64,000 nucleotides of DNA from assembly GCA_933228895.1 (NCBI GenBank), contig OW121855.1:33618698-33682697 (forward strand), in the 5' to 3' direction. The stretch is from Platycnemis pennipes (taxonomy: Eukaryota; Arthropoda; Insecta; Odonata; Platycnemididae). This document shows, in pieces, positions 11,743-23,116 of this stretch. The notes beneath the pieces were generated by a model that saw only the letters and a program-made list of their open reading frames with translations, searched no databases and was not told the DNA's origin. The translations under genes were made by a program, and so were the position numbers. Within the stretch, counting starts at the first letter, position 1; the number at the start of each line of letters is the position of its first letter.

Positions 11743-12605
11743 TACCTGGCCCCTGGTTCCCTTCTCCTTGAACTCGGTGAGTTCCTCCTTCATGGTAGTT
11801 ACCCAATTGACTCGATGAGGACCATGCGTTGCTTCCTAGACAGATGCAGATCCAGAGGGGATGTCTTCTCACAGTGACACCAGGGCTGAGTAGCAGTCAG
11901 AGCAGCCACACAATTCAGGTTTGGGTAAATTGCCCAAATACATTGGAATAACATGTAAATTTTCATTCCCATTAGTTTTGGCATCATCTTCAGGCAGACA
12001 AATCTCTAGGGTATTGGTCGATTCCTTAAGGTCATGCAGTTCTTGCATTAGTTTGTGAACAGCCAACTCTTCGCCTTCTTCTGGTTCATGTAGAATGTTT
12101 ATATGACCATCGTCGTCTATAAAATTATCATTTGTGAATAACTCATGCTTCCCCTGGTCAGCCAATTTCAGTTTCATTCCCTTGGTTGACACCGCATGCA
12201 GGGCCATAGCGTGACTTCTCAGCTCTTGCTTGTTGGGGTTAACCGTACATAATTCATGCATCTTTCAGGCCTTCTTTGCGGTAAAGATTACCTTACCATT
12301 CAGTATGCCTAGGGCATTGTCATTTTTGAACGTGACAACCACACCTTTTCCAGTCAGTTGGGGAATGGAAATTAAGTGGCAATGTAGTCCAGGTACATAT
12401 TTAACTCTCTGTAAGCACAGCTTCATGCCTTCCAAATTTTCTTAGCCAACACAAACTCTCCAACGTCATGCAGCATTGAGTCGTGTAGGGCATTATAGAG
12501 AAAAGCTCTAGCCCGAAGTGACAGTGAGGTTGTCCCAATCCATGTCGAACCTGAGTTGCATGATGATAAACTGACGAAGTTCCTCCAATTAATGGTTTCT
12601 TGCAT
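11743..12605 (-). pseudogene. Ty1/Copia retrotransposon remnant
   Basis: Three Copia landmarks occur in order on the minus strand. The first is a Gag (UBN2-type) piece with FLYNALHDSMLHDVGEF and KKIWKA near 12430-12520. The second is the protease end and pre-integrase start YVPGLHCHLISIPQL with GILNGKVIF, about 12270-12405, followed by a stop and KMHELCTVN. The third is the start of the reverse transcriptase domain, NWVTTMKEELTEFKEKGT, at 11758-11812. Most of protease, integrase and RT is missing, so it carries large internal deletions. No LTR is visible. The stretch 11869-12261 stays open for 130 residues with an acidic middle that I cannot assign. Confidence 0.75.
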
Positions 12606-12651
12606 TAATGATCCATTGCGCTGCCAGCGCTCTTATTTCAGGTCGCTCATC

Positions 12652-12835
12652 AGTGAGCATGGCAACCAAAACGCTTCTCTGGGTGAACGTAAAAGAAGTT
12701 TTGTTGAATTACATCTTCAACAAGTTTTCGTGTTCCCGAAGGAAGGTACCGTGTAGCAGCTATGGTTCTCCATAGGTTCGCGGCTCCATCTTACACAGTG
12801 TGATTTCTTTTAATGACAAACCATATTGGAGAGGT
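12652..12835 (-). repeat. Inverted repeat arm 1 (partner 14040-14222)
   Basis: About 180 bases, encoding the C-terminal segment of the broken gene above on the minus strand, recur in opposite orientation at 14040-14222 with scattered differences. The arms enclose 1.2 kb. The arrangement suggests a second copy inserted in reverse, or an inversion that broke the gene. Confidence 0.8.
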
Positions 12836-13611
12836 AACACACATGAAAAACTTCGGCAGATGAATCAAATAAGCACAGTGCTGCAGGGCTGAGATGTAAA
12901 AGCACAGGACGCAGGCAGCCATTATTATCCAGCATGCATGATGCAAGTGACCAGGGACCATGTTCGCTACAGAGGTGGGACAATGCCCAGCAAAAACAGC
13001 ATGGCATATCTTGTAAAGATATTGTCGATCTGTAGACAAGTTTTCAACGACGTCATCTTCATATGTAGGTAAGTCCAGACTAGGTATTGCTGCGAATTGA
13101 GTGACAAGCAAGGTCTCAACGGTGGCTAGATTCCTCCTTACTGGTCCGGAAAATGCTGATAGCCCACTGGTACCTCCGTCCAGAGCCTTCACAAAGTGTC
13201 TCAGAGGCAATTCTTTTGAGTGGAGCTGACATACTGCCCAAAACAGCAGTTTCTTTAGCAAAAGTTCCAGGTGCCTAATAACACTGCTATTTTTTCCCAT
13301 GTTTGTGTTCTCACCATCAGTACCAACAGAGGCAAGTACATTGTGATCTAGTTTTTTCATCAGCAGTGGCCACATTGCTTCCGTTATATCCACAGCTCTT
13401 TTACTGTTGCTCGTAATGTGGTCTTTGTAAAGACAACCAGGCTCACCCACTATGCTAATGTGCTCTTCTTTTTTCAATTTTTGATGACTCTTTCCATCTT
13501 GAACAATCCATAGTTAAGTCCTGTCTACCATCAAAGGTTACTGCCGGAATTTTTAAATCTTTGCCGGATTGTTCTTGCAGCACAGATCTGAATTTTTTCC
13601 TTTCTCGGAAA

Positions 13612-13861
13612 GCCTTGGTTACCTTTCTCGGAAAGCTTCGATAAAGGAAATTTATTCACTGAAAGGTGGGTCTGAGTTCTTGAAGGCTTCTGCTTTCGGC
13701 ACCTAAAGTCTTTGTCTCCTTTGTCGTCCTCTGATAGCCTTGATTACCTTTCTCGGAAAGCTTTGATAAAGAAAATTTATTCACTGACAGGCGGGTCTGA
13801 GTTCTTGAAGGCTTCTGCTGTTGGCACCTTAAGTCTTTGTCTCCTTCGTCGTCCTCCGATA
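13612..13861. repeat. Tandem duplication, 125-base period, two copies
   Basis: The segment beginning GCCTTGGTTACCTTTCTCGG at 13612 is repeated from 13737 (GCCTTGATTACC) with a handful of substitutions. Because 125 is not a multiple of three, the duplication shifts the reading frame of the broken gene that contains it. Confidence 0.85.
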
Positions 13862-14039
13862 GATCTTGAGCATTTTCCAAATCTCCTTCTTGAAGTATCA
13901 AAGTTTTTAATGAGACTCCTTTTCCCTTGATTTCCGCCTTTCTGCTCTGCTACAGAAATTTTCCTGCCTTTCGCTTTTCTTCATTATTTTCATAATGATT
14001 TTCATTAAGGAGGTAAGTTTTTCATGCGTGTCTATGCTC

Positions 14040-14222
14040 CAATGTGGTTTGTCATTAACAAAATCATACTGTGTAAGATGGAGCAACGAACCTATGGAAG
14101 ACCATAGCTGCTACACGGTACCTTCCTCCAGGAACATGAAAACTTGTTGAAGATGTAATTCAACAAAACTTCTTCTACGCTCACCCAGAAAGTGTTTTGG
14201 TTGCCATGCTCGCTGATGATAG
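14040..14222 (+). repeat. Inverted repeat arm 2 (partner 12652-12835)
   Basis: This is the reverse-orientation copy of arm 1. On the plus strand it runs from CCAATGTGGTTTGTCATT to GCCATGCTCGCTGATGAT, and abuts the N-terminal coding remnant, which reads on the minus strand. Confidence 0.8.
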
Positions 14223-14493
14223 GACCACCTATCATAATCTTTCTTCATGTCCGCTGGTCTTCAGGGAAAGGCCTTTCTAAATCAGGAACATGGCTGGATG
14301 CTGGACACCGATACAGAGATTCTATAGAACAATTGCAGGCTGCGATGTTGAAAAGACTCTTCAAAATACAGACAAAAGCTTCTACATTTTTGCTGAAGGT
14401 ATCTTTGCCTTTGTCTCTTGCATGGTGTCTACTCTGCTGCTGATCCCATTTGTGGTCTTTCGCTATCAGCTGGCGGATCCTGTTATGTGACAC

Positions 14494-15904
14494 AACAGGG
14501 ATAGATGATCTCCTCCAAATCCCTTCTATTTTCTCAACGACTTTATTTTTCAGTTGGCTCTCTTCCTTTATACTCTCCTTTCAGCTGAAGACGGACATAA
14601 TTCTAATATCTCATTACACTCAGGTGAGTCGGAAGCTAAGTCAAAACCAAATCCTCGGGGGGCCCGATGACGTGACACATCACATTCTTCGCTCGCCATC
14701 CACTTTGCACTTGAATAAATGGAACTTTTTCACCAAAACAACGACGCAATCACAAAGACATTCAAATGTTTTAAGACAAACATGCACTTGCAACCGCGAA
14801 ACAATAGACTAATCTGGTCCAGTCCAGACAAAGCATCAAACTGAGGATGTAAACAAATCCCTCCCCATACCCCTCTCCCACCTGATCGCTCACCATCTGT
14901 GGGAAGGAGGGGGGAGGGGATGGAACCAACAGAGATGCCGTAGTGTGTGGGATAGGCCATCTAAATTAAACATCCAACCAAGTCATTTACAGCAACTGAA
15001 CTACCATAGAACTGCTACATTCCATAGTGTTTCCTACAATTGTAAAAGTATGATATCTTGTCGTAATCAGTTTCATTGCCTCAATATAGTTGTCCTTCAA
15101 TCCGAACACAGAAAAACAGCCATTTAATCAAATGTATCCATGTTCCATCAAAAAATTAACTTAGCTAAAATAAATGCAATTTTCACTAAAATTTCATTTT
15201 TTTTAACTACTTGGTCAAGCTCAAGATGAACTTTGTCCGAGCCGTGCTTTCGCACAGTTATTATCGACCCCAAAAGGCAACTTTTCCAACCTATTACGTT
15301 TCCGATACTAAAATTTTTTTAATTCGATGCCCCCTACTGTACACCCGCAAGCATTGGCCCTGGTGAGGAGAAGCTGTATGTTCCAAGTTCACTTTATAAC
15401 TCCTCTGCCCCTATGACTCAATTTAAAAATTAAATTAACCCCTTTTTAATACTCTATTATTGACTGAGCTATTATTTTTAATATGCATTTCAACTTTTGC
15501 CAAGTGTGTTAGAGCACAATAGTTTAGCAACGTTGGGACTGCCTGAATACAGGGGAGGGAGGCCAGTTTCTTTCTTGGTCCCACCTGTAGTTTCTCACAT
15601 ATAAATTCATTCAGCTTAGGTTTGGCTGGACATACTAGAATTCTTATCTCAGATCAGAGCTAACACTCCAGTTAACACATGAAAACCCTACTCAATTGGG
15701 TACAATATGAACCATACATATAACAGAAGCCTACTTCAGAAATAACAGGAAATTATTTAAACGAGTTTGTGGCATGTCAGGTCCACAAATTAAAATGCTG
15801 GAGTGCCACATTGGGGTTTTACCAAGAATGCAAACTTAAATTGCCTTCACTGTCATAATATAATATCCATCCTTCCAAAAGAATATTTCATTGACTTCAC
15901 TCAC
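14494..15904. other. EMC10 intron sequence, no gene seen
   Basis: No conserved coding segment is visible between the transposase-like remnant and EMC10 exon 5. Short frames at 14450-14960 lack any family similarity. Confidence 0.35.
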
Positions 15905-16001
15905 ATATTTCGCGAGGAAGGATCGATTGTCCTTTGTTTCTCCTCTCTCCCGTGCTTCTTTCTCCCGTTCAATCTTCTGAATATAAGTAGCAGTGTCAGG
16001 C
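15905..16001 (-). CDS. EMC10: EMC10 exon 5
   Basis: The acceptor TTTATCCTCAG precedes an exon encoding PDTATYIQKIEREKEARERG followed by ETKDNRSFLAKY, then a GTGAGT donor. One base completes the split Val codon from exon 4. This is the charged juxtamembrane stretch before the C-terminal membrane helix. The end FLAKY joined to WMYIVPL in exon 6 is the conserved EMC10 junction. Confidence 0.93.
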
Positions 16002-16706
16002 CTGAGGATAAAAAGTAGGCAATCAGTAAATTAGCTACGGAAAGAAGCATTACCTCTACCCATAAGTATTTACTTTTCAACTAATAGCGACTTTTTTTAA
16101 GGTCAGAATACCATGAGTTATGGTTTCAAAGGAAACCACAGTCTCTTTAGTGAGCAAAGATCAATTGCATGGTACTTATTGCCATAGAATATTTTTCACT
16201 TTTTTTTAAGTACAATCCCTACATCTTTCTTAAAAGGAATTACATATGACCTTGCATATTAAGAGATGGAATTTTAAATGAAATTAGCAAAACAAAAAAG
16301 ACCAAAGAAGCTAAGTTCAAGTCCTCTGGCTTTGTTCTATTAATAGACAATATCAACTATGTACTTTTAATGACAAGATATGCTAGATTAATTTTTAATG
16401 AGATATACCATTGCATAATATATTAAAATCCATGCACACAATGATAAGCCAATGATCGTACCAACATTGCACAGGAATGTACAACTTTTTAATTTAGATC
16501 AAAAACTCTCTCACGGAAATTGTAAGTTATGTAGCAGTAGGATTGAATAAAAGGGCTAGAGAAAAATTTAAGTTTAAATGGCTCTGATTATTCTCTTAAT
16601 TAAGGAAATCTAGCCACAAGATACTAACCAAAAGTTACGATCAGAAAAATATGCCTTAATTAAGGAATGAGGCTGGATTTGAAAGGGTAAAAACATGAGA
16701 ACTTAC

Positions 16707-16888
16707 ACTGGTCCTTGTTCCATATGCCGGATAAATACAGTTGTGTTGAAACTAACTAAATCACTGGGATACACAATTCTTCCATCACAATGGGGAGGAT
16801 TTGTCATCATAGATATTCCAACTGGCCATCCCGTATGATCCAATGACACTGTTAATGAATCAGACAGACCTGACTCATATAACGCACA
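16707..16888 (-). CDS. EMC10: EMC10 exon 4 (lumenal domain)
   Basis: The exon is bounded by an acceptor (ATTTCAG) and a GTAAGT donor. It encodes CALYESGLSDSLTVSLDHTG, then WPVGISMMTNPPHC, and ends near FNTTVFIRHMEQGPV. These match the conserved lumenal beta-strand region of EMC10, including the ACSL-ES-LSD-LT type motif and the Cys pair typical of the family. It enters in phase 0 and leaves with two bases of the split codon completed by exon 5. Confidence 0.94.
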
Positions 16889-16998
16889 CTGAAATTAAAG
16901 ACAATATTATTATTATATTGATAACAATAATGCACACATTGAGTCATACTTGCATCTAGAATATCTTCAAATAAGGCATCACAAAATTAACTAATTAT

Positions 16999-19763
16999 TA
17001 GGGATGTGCGAGTCTCGACTTTTTGAGATTTGAGTGAGATAAAAGTACTGCTCGATATCTCGCTTGATTTCGATCTCAATATGCTCTCCATCGTGTTGGA
17101 CGTAATTTTACAAGGCCTTGTTTTGTAATTTGATGTAGTAAATTAATATTTATTCCCTTACTTTTGCATGATTATTTCATGATGTCATGCCACAAAATGT
17201 CGAGAAATCTCTTAGTCTTAGGCTTAGACTCGAGAAGTTAGGAGAGCCTAGGCCTCGGCGTAGGACCTAACAGATTCCCTGCTCCATTTCATGATCGGAG
17301 GCCTAGTGCCTACTAACAAATGATGCATAAAATAGGCATGCATTGGTTGGTTGTTGGTTGGTTATTTAGGGGAGGCAACTGACAGCTGAGGTCATTTGCG
17401 CCATATAGGATAGGTGGATAATTGGGTAATGGTAGGAGTTTTCAGGGAACAGAGGAATGGTGGAGAGAAATCCAGCGTCGGCATTAGCCTACTCTTAATG
17501 AAAGGCACCAAGGGGCCACGGCTTAACATCCCATCCGACGGACGGAGTACTGAACTTGAAATGCCCTCCACTAAGCACTCAAGTGGGGACTGGTTTTCCA
17601 CTGAAAAATCCACCACTGCCAGGATTCGAACCCAGGCCCTCGAGATGGGAGGCCAGTACTCTAGCCACCACACAAACCCGATCCCCACATATGAACGTAG
17701 GCTACTTCTAGCACAAGCATACACTCACTAAGTTAAAACAAGATAGAGAAAAATCCGGTTGTAGTGGGTCGAGGGGGACCGAGTTTACACCCACGTTATC
17801 GGCTGTAGTTTAATGCTGTCCACTGTGATGATTCCAACAGTGAGACATAAGATAACTGCGCATGGTAAGGGTACTATGTACTGACATTTGGGATCTCAGC
17901 TGTGCACCAGTAGTGCCATCTGCTGCTGGTGGAGCGAACTTTGCTTTGTCGCTTGAGCAACCTAACATAAATATGTTGTTTATATCGACTGTTCTGCGTT
18001 GGAAGTTTTCAAGTTTGATCTACAAATTAAAGGATCCCACAGCCGGGAGAGTTTCCGATAAATCTGCTTTTAATTAATACAACATCGGCAACCCGCGTTA
18101 TTAATGGAAACTTCGTGAGAAACAGTAAAGAAAACCTATAAAACTAAATTTTATAGCTAATTTATTTGCAGAATACAATTTAAAATGGCGTTTTATGGTT
18201 TAAATGCACACCGTAGTTAAACGGGAGTTACTAAAATATTCTGATATTTCTTTTGCCACGGTAGTTGATAGCATTTCTTTGTCACATAAGTCTTGATGTT
18301 TTGCAAGTGTGACAGATGAAGATGATCACAATCGCTCTGCTTCTCTAGCCAATTCATCAGTTCACCGATGTGATGGAGTACTTCTATTTTAGGCATCTAA
18401 CCCAACTCCCGGAATAAACTTCATTTTATATCACCACATTTCACTCTGTCGAGTATGCCCAACTTTTCCTTTAATTGAATAAGAAAATTTCCTTTTGGTA
18501 GATATCGTTACCCCTAAAATCAAAAATACATAATTTACATAGTCATACGAATTATGCTGAAGGTAGAGGTGAAACAGCACATTCATGCTCTAAATCAAAA
18601 AATGCTCTAAGACCGAAGAAATGTAATTGCCTTGGTTTTAGTGCCGTGGCAGGAATGTGGAAATCTACCAGCACGGGAGTGATGCGTATGTAATTCACTC
18701 CACTGATTGTCAGCTCTAATTCACATGATATAAGGACCAATTTTGATTGGCTGGGTTTTTAATTTTGTTATGAAACAATGTTTGTGCTTACATTCTCGCG
18801 CATGTCTTTCTTTCGTATCAAATTACATATTAGATGTCGCCGATCACGTTGGTGTGATGTTGATGATAGCTTATAGTGGTATGAGTGCCTGAAGTAGCAC
18901 TGTTACGATGCGTTGGGATAAAATCTGCTAAAGAGTAACCTTCCACTTACAATGAAAATAGTCAATGGGATCATTTAGGGGGACATGGTGAGATGAGTTT
19001 TACTGTCTTAGACATGTCCCTGACTGCATAGATCTCTTGAAGTTTCACCGTTAAGACGCACTGGCCGGGATGTCAGGATAAAATTCGCGGAAATGTTACC
19101 TACTTATAGCACAAAAATAGTCAATGTTATCATTTTGGGGGACATTGTGAGACCCGCAGTGTAGTGGGGCACATTATAACCACATTTTACTTTATTTATC
19201 TAATTTAGGCCTAGCCTGTCACGATTTTCATGACCGACAATCTGATATAGCGAGTTCGTAAATAATTTAAGTAATAAAAATGTAATAATTTAATAAAGAC
19301 CAAGCTCAAGTTTGAAATCCCGATAGTTACTTTATTTGAAATGTATTTATGTGAATATAGGCCAGGAATATAAAAAGATACCAAGATTAAACATGGGGTG
19401 AGGCCATTATGCTCAGGTTGGGTGATGGTATTTATACTCAAAAATGTTTTTAAATTTTAGTGGTGAAAGTAGGGGTGTATTCATAATTCAATGGAGACCT
19501 ATCATCGCATAAACACCTTCATCCTAATGATTCCACGTAGATGTTGATCTCTAAAAGTAAATGCTAAAGTTACGCTGAACAGAATTTGGTTGACGATGCC
19601 TAATTTTAAACTTATATTTGTGAAAGTAGAAAATTAGTACCTACATAGATCAACGTCTGTATTGCAATTTCAGTGAGTTCGAATCTCACTCGAGATTCAA
19701 GAGTTTTTCAAATTCTCGCTCGATCTCGCTCAACTTAAAAAAATCCCTGCTCGCACAGCCCTA
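16999..19763. mobile_element. hAT-like non-autonomous element with CTCGA-rich arms
   Basis: The termini TAGGGATGTGCGAG and, inverted, TAGGGCTGTGCGAG are flanked by a perfect 8-base target duplication CTAATTAT (16991-16998 and 19764-19771). Terminus and duplication length are those of hAT transposons. The outer 80-100 bases on each side are filled with variants of CTCGA/GAGATC-type motifs (GATATCTCGCTTGATTTCGA on the left, CTCGCTCGATCTCGCTC on the right). The 2.77-kb body has no hAT transposase frame. A tRNA-type SINE sits inside at 17344-17690. The element is in EMC10 intron 3. Confidence 0.85.
17344..17690 (-). repeat. tRNA-derived SINE with CCAA-type tail
   Basis: Read on the minus strand, a box A (GTGGCTAGAGTACTGG, about 17656-17672) and box B (GGTTCGAATCC, 17622-17632) are followed by a body. 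The body contains AGTACTCCGTCCGTCGGATG and CCCCTTGGTGCCTTTCATTA, then an AACCAACC-type simple tail at 17344-17365. A related body is at 55430-55745, so the family has at least two copies here. Confidence 0.7.
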
Positions 19764-21199
19764 CTAATTATGAAGTTTTTAGATGAATAATGTAATAAAA
19801 CTGCTCACAAGGAAATTACTTTAGTTTACGTTTCATAGGGCTGCTCCAAGGATAATTACTTGTTCAACATGAACTTAAAATTGTGACCCTTCAGAATAAA
19901 ATCGCCAATAAAAACATATTTACAGATGAAATCAAATTTTGAGGCAATGAAATTAGAGGAAGTTGGGCTGGGGGGGGGTAGTGAGAAGTTGGATGAATGG
20001 CTAGCAACCGGAAGAGGTAATAAACAACTTATTTTATATTTTAACCGAGGGTTAAATACAAAAAAAGTTGTTCAGTTAAAAATTAGATTCTCACAATATG
20101 AACATCTTTGTAAACTTGTGAATGGGTCATTCCATGTCAGTTCAACCACACCGTGCCACCCACAGACTCGGATTTTGGCGAAACATGGTACATATTATCC
20201 CTTCACCAATGTAAGAAATAAGAACTAATTTTTTTTTTACCTAGTCTAAGTAGTTTTTCAGTCACAGCCTCTCAAACTTTAGGAGACTTCTGAATTTCTT
20301 CCATCACGATACACACTTCTCAAGGTGCACTGTTTTACTCAAAAAGTGCTATCTTACCCATTTCTGACTTTTCCAATGAAAATTTTCAGCTATGACCATA
20401 AGGTTATGAGGACTTTGAAAAAAAATAATATGAGCCCAGGACTTCTCCTTTTAGCCTTAAAAAAATTCTTAATCATTGTCCTTGCTATATTTTTTGGCTA
20501 AAAACATGGTTAACAATAAATGCCATTATGTATCACAAAAAGGGTCTTCATTAATCTTAATAAATTTTGGATCATAGTAATTCTATAGGTATGTGCTTTC
20601 ATCCTCAGAAATAAAAATAATGGCTTTTTCATTCCTTCAATAAAAATTGATACCATTTTAGTGCAAATTTCTCAAAATTGCTGCCGGCACTAAGTTATTT
20701 TAACATTATCCATCAAAGTTGAGACCCTCATGAAACAATTGTGATGAAAAAAGTGTTTGATATTATAAATCCAAAATATAATTGTTATATGAGTGCTTGT
20801 ATGCATAGCATTAGATCTGTGATTACTTATTCATGAGTGAAACGCAAAAAGGTCAACCTATGCAGGTAGAGATAAACTGCTTTATGAATGACTTACAAGG
20901 TTGCTGATTACTTTTTATTTTTATTGGTAAATTCTACATTTTATTGCAGATATTACTTTTTATTGCCATTGTTTATTAAAATTGTGCCATTTGTAAAAAA
21001 ATTCAAAGATGTGTGCATTCATTACAATCTCTTAAAAAATGGATTACCATTACATTTGAGGTTTTTCCTTCCCAATCAACTGTGTTAATTAAATACATAT
21101 TTCTTTTTCATGTCTCAAAAATTCAGTTCATACACCATATACTGAGTACCAAATATTCGAATCGCAATGTTCTACTGCAACGCACATGCAACTAAATGT

Positions 21200-22870
21200 A
21201 AAGCACGGCCAGCGAACGTTCGCATGCTGCGTGGGTTAGTACAGTTTCTTCAATTTGGGTCATTTTTTTAAGCCTTGCATTCAGTGGGGAAGTGGTACAT
21301 TCTTCCAGTTTTAGTCTCTGGGGGTTTAACAACAGCAAGTATAAGAGGAATTGGAACTGGGCAAGAATCTTCTTGCACTGGCAGAAAAATGAAGGAAATT
21401 TGATGGTCACATTTCATCCTTATCCATTTCAGTCACCATTCCAAAGAACACTAGTTTTCAAACTTACAAGCTACATAACACTCAGGATTCATATCAACCA
21501 GTTTTACACCCACTGGTGTTTGCTTGCTTGATTTCAAGTTACAAATGAGAAAATGCATGGCATCATCACTAATTTTTATAGCCTCCACAGTACCCGAGCT
21601 ATCCAGAGGATAGAAGTTGTGGAAACCTCTAGTTCATGGAAGTACATGGACATCCTTAAAACATTCTTTGAGAGTGATAAAAGTTACATTCACACTGTCC
21701 TTTGAAATGTGGTGGAAGTAAATTTTGCCAATGTTAACTTTAAAAAAGTTGAAAAATTCAATTAGTGTTTTTATCTGCCTGTCAATTGGATTGGTGCCTC
21801 TATTTTCAACCCTGTCATTTAACAGTACCCCCGATTTGATTACATTCTGTTTTTCCATGGCTTGTGGTAAAGAATGACCACTCTGCATATAACTGAAAAT
21901 CTTCTCCATGGGGACCAAGGCTGAAAAATTTGTTCTATTTTTATGCTGTGCTGCACAGCCATCACTAAAATAATGAAATATTTAATGTTATCAAATCCTT
22001 TGAGAAATTTAGTAGTTGTTTCCTGGATTTTAAAAATCATGCTCATGTCATGAGTTAAATCATCTGATATTATACAGTGTGATACAATTTTTTTTACCTT
22101 TACTGTTCTTAAAATGTATCACGACAGGATGAACAGTACATGCGTCTGAAGTCCAATAATGTTCTTGAACCTCATCTTGAATTATAAAGGAATACTTCTC
22201 GCTGAAGTCCATCGAAACTATGGCTGTATCTGATGATATATTTTCTTTCATTTTTGGAAAAGAAGAAGACTATGATTTTGCTACAAAGGAGTGAGGGATC
22301 AGTTTCTCCATCTTGTTTGGCAGCTCTTCAATGAAATCATCGTCTGTACTTGAATTTTTATCATCTGCATCCTATCAGTCGAGGTCCATTGAGAATACTC
22401 AACATTATCACCATCATATTAATCTTCAAATTTTGATTTCAAGAAATATTGTAAACTTTTCCTAGGGCATTCACAACAATGTCTCAGCATACACTGATTC
22501 TTTACCTCCTCACAAAGGAGCAACTTAGTAAGTATGATTCCAATATTGGTGATGCATGAGTCATTAAAATGACATTCTGATAAATGGTACAAACACATAC
22601 TAGTATTCACCATTTGAGTCGTAAGGCACACAATTTGAAAAAACCCAACTTAACATATGGGTGATCCTACTTAAAATTTGAATGCATTTCACGTAGGTTA
22701 CCCTATACCATTCGCTTCCTTTCATACTGTTTTCTTCCTATGCGTACTACATCATTTATTCCTGGCATTATTCCTAATGTTGCAAATGTTACTTTTTATT
22801 GCTAATTTTAATTAATTATTAATTGAACTCATTAAAATCATCCAGGAATTTGATTAAATATAGTAAAAAT
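21200..22870 (-). pseudogene. Transposase remnant, minus-strand copy
   Basis: Motifs in order on the minus strand, in shifting frames: VCTYHQNVILMTH near 22560-22610; DFSEKYSFIIQDEVQEHYW near 22150-22210; SDGCAAQHKN near 21930-21970; FFTTSHGKTECNQIGG near 21800-21890; then, close to the end, PPETKTGRMYHFP near 21285-21325. The same motif series occurs in the broken transposase at 46936-49290, so they are one superfamily. Frameshifts and stops make it non-functional. Its last coding part overlaps the inner part of the terminal inverted repeat. Confidence 0.75.
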
Positions 22871-23116
22871 AAAAAATATTGTGTAATAAGAAATCCTGGA
22901 TTGAAGGGATAATGATTCGGTCCACAAAAATTCAAATTTAAACTAGGCTTCACCATTACCATACTTTTCTCTCGAAACATTTGTTGATGGCAATTCTGAA
23001 CACAAATTCATGTAGTCAAAGTTATATTAGTTAATATTAAAAATAAATGAAGCTGATTATTAAAATTATGTCATTTGTAAAAAATTCGAACTCATACGTA
23101 CATGCATTACAAAATA

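Larger units (their letters stand above)
12590..14493 (-). pseudogene. Broken gene of an uncharacterised arthropod multicopy family
   Basis: The longest open part (13477 down to 12791, 228 residues) contains VGTDGENTNMG, KELPLRHFVKALDGGTSG, FSGPVRRNL, LSTDRQYLYKICHAV and PIWFVIKRN. It continues, after a stop and a frameshift, with LWRTIAATRYLPSG and ERPEIRALAAQWIINARN down to about 12600. An N-terminal part (CPASSHVPDLERPFPEDQRT) is at about 14225-14300. I know this motif series from uncharacterised multicopy arthropod proteins whose dispersed occurrence suggests a transposon origin; no function is claimed. The gene is dead: stops, frameshifts, a 125-base tandem duplication in the middle, and an inverted copy of its own C-terminal segment at 14040-14222. 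Confidence 0.6.
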
